Made by a program: the position numbers and the translations under genes. Shown piece after piece: positions 4,515 to 5,502 of a stretch of 5,502 nt of DNA; position 1 is the stretch's first letter; every line of letters starts with the position of its first letter. The stretch comes from an uncultured Eubacteriales bacterium. GTDB lineage: Bacteria > Bacillota > Clostridia > Christensenellales > Borkfalkiaceae. The stretch spans positions 1 through 5,502 of the forward strand of contig CAJLLH010000090.1 in the NCBI GenBank assembly GCA_905207385.1, read 5' to 3'. The notes under the pieces were generated by a model, which made no database searches, was not told where the DNA came from, and worked only from the letters and a program-made list of their open reading frames with translations.

Positions 4515-5502
4515 ATGAAAATTAAACGTTTCAAATTTCGCCCCATAGGAATTGTCGCACTCAGTTTCGTGCTTGTAATTTTTGCAGGCGCGGGGCTTTT
4601 ATGCATACCCGCCGCAATCAGCAGCGGCAAGCCCGACTTCCTTATCGCGCTGTTCACCGCAACAAGCGCAACCTGCGTTACTGGGCACACCATTGTAGAT
4701 ATTTCTGTATATTTTACGGGCTTCGGTCAGGCTATCATTTTAATTCTCATTCAGATAGGCGGACTGGGCTTCATAACCATACTGTCCCTTTTTATGTTGT
4801 ATATAAAAAAGGACGTAACCCTTTCAGACAGAAAGCTTGCCATGCAGTCGGCGGGCGGACTTAAAATGGCGGGGGTAAAGGGGCTTTTAAAATATATTTT
4901 TATAGGCACATTTTCCATTGAATTTTTAGGCGCGGTGCTCCTTTGCATAACCTTCATACCCGAATACGGCTGGGGCATGGGGATATGGCAGGCAGTTTTC
5001 ACTTCGGTATCCTCGTTCTGCAACGCGGGCTTTTCGCTTACGGGCATCGGCGGACACTGCTCGCTCGACGGCTACGCATCCGACCCGCTCTTTCTGCTTA
5101 CCATTATGGCGCTGATAGTCATCGGCGGTCTCGGATTTTATGTCTGGTACGACGTAATAAAAAACCGTTTCCGCCCTTCGCGCTATTCCTTGCACACAAA
5201 GGTGGTATTGCTTTCCACGGGTATATTGCTTGTTCTCGGCTGGGCACTTTTTATGACGTTCGAATGGAACAACGACGGCACGATAGGCAATATGAACGTG
5301 GGCGACAAAATGCTCAATTGTCTGTTCTTTTCAGTAACCCCCAGAACGGCGGGGCATTACACGGTAGACATGAACTACTTTTCAGACGGCGCGTATCTGC
5401 TTACGAATATATTGATGTTCATAGGCGGCAGCCCCGGTTCGACGGCGGGCGGCGTTAAAACGACTACCTTCCTCGTTCTTGTGCTAACCATGGTGGCGGC
5501 TT
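4515..5502 (+). CDS. ktrB: KtrB/TrkH-family potassium transporter, 3' end cut off
   Basis: The first 329 codons are present; the gene runs off the right edge (the family is usually about 440-480 residues). This is the pore-forming membrane subunit that moves K+ (often Na+-coupled), working with a cytoplasmic gating subunit, KtrA/TrkA, which is not in the window. The short N-terminus leading straight into the first repeat is KtrB-like rather than long TrkH-like. All four pore loops are visible: TSATCVTGH (50-58), SFCNAGF (167-173), TPRTAGH (275-281) and GGSPGSTAGGVKTTT (304-318). The typical IQIGGLGFITI (80-89 region) and IGGLGFYVWYD (203-213) helices are also present. In loops one and three a histidine follows the filter glycine where Leu and Phe are usual. 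No Shine-Dalgarno site precedes the ATG, but there is an in-frame stop at 4458 and no other start codon between them. Confidence 0.92.
   Translation, partial: MKIKRFKFRPIGIVALSFVLVIFAGAGLLCIPAAISSGKPDFLIALFTATSATCVTGHTIVDISVYFTGFGQAIILILIQIGGLGFITILSLFMLYIKKDVTLSDRKLAMQSAGGLKMAGVKGLLKYIFIGTFSIEFLGAVLLCITFIPEYGWGMGIWQAVFTSVSSFCNAGFSLTGIGGHCSLDGYASDPLFLLTIMALIVIGGLGFYVWYDVIKNRFRPSRYSLHTKVVLLSTGILLVLGWALFMTFEWNNDGTIGNMNVGDKMLNCLFFSVTPRTAGHYTVDMNYFSDGAYLLTNILMFIGGSPGSTAGGVKTTTFLVLVLTMVAA

Overview
The window looks like the chromosome of a Gram-positive anaerobe, most likely an uncultured member of the Clostridia. This rests on textbook sigma-A promoters with 17-bp spacers, strong AAAGGAG-type Shine-Dalgarno sites, moderate GC, a bacterial lipoprotein signal, a DeoR-family regulator and a KtrB-type potassium transporter. 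The taxonomic call is inference; there is no marker gene. No mobile element, CRISPR array, tRNA or rRNA was seen.

Layout, left to right: (1) a small zinc-ribbon membrane protein (191-541) with its own near-consensus promoter and a good intrinsic terminator; (2) a DUF89/ARMT1-like metal-dependent phosphatase (788-1663), whose promoter sits between two dyad-symmetric elements; (3) a predicted lipoprotein of unknown family (1827-2948), followed after 52 bases by a small acidic protein (3001-3207), probably one transcript; (4) a non-coding stretch with two imperfect tandem ~43-base repeats and a strong bidirectional terminator (3400-3431); (5) a DeoR-family repressor on the minus strand (3443-4201, GTG start); (6) a divergent KtrB/TrkH potassium transporter starting at 4515 and running off the right edge.

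No single pathway joins these genes; most are separate transcription units with their own promoters. Three of the five promoters share the extended -10 string TGTTATAAT with a poor -35, while the other two pair a near-consensus -35 with a plain -10. The most interesting region is 4202-4514, between deoR and ktrB. It holds back-to-back promoters, a 16-base sequence repeated 79 bases apart (possible DeoR operators), and a structured ~95-base ktrB leader. The leader ends in a small hairpin plus seven T's just before a start codon that lacks a Shine-Dalgarno site. It looks like an attenuator or riboswitch-like control element that I cannot assign to a known class.
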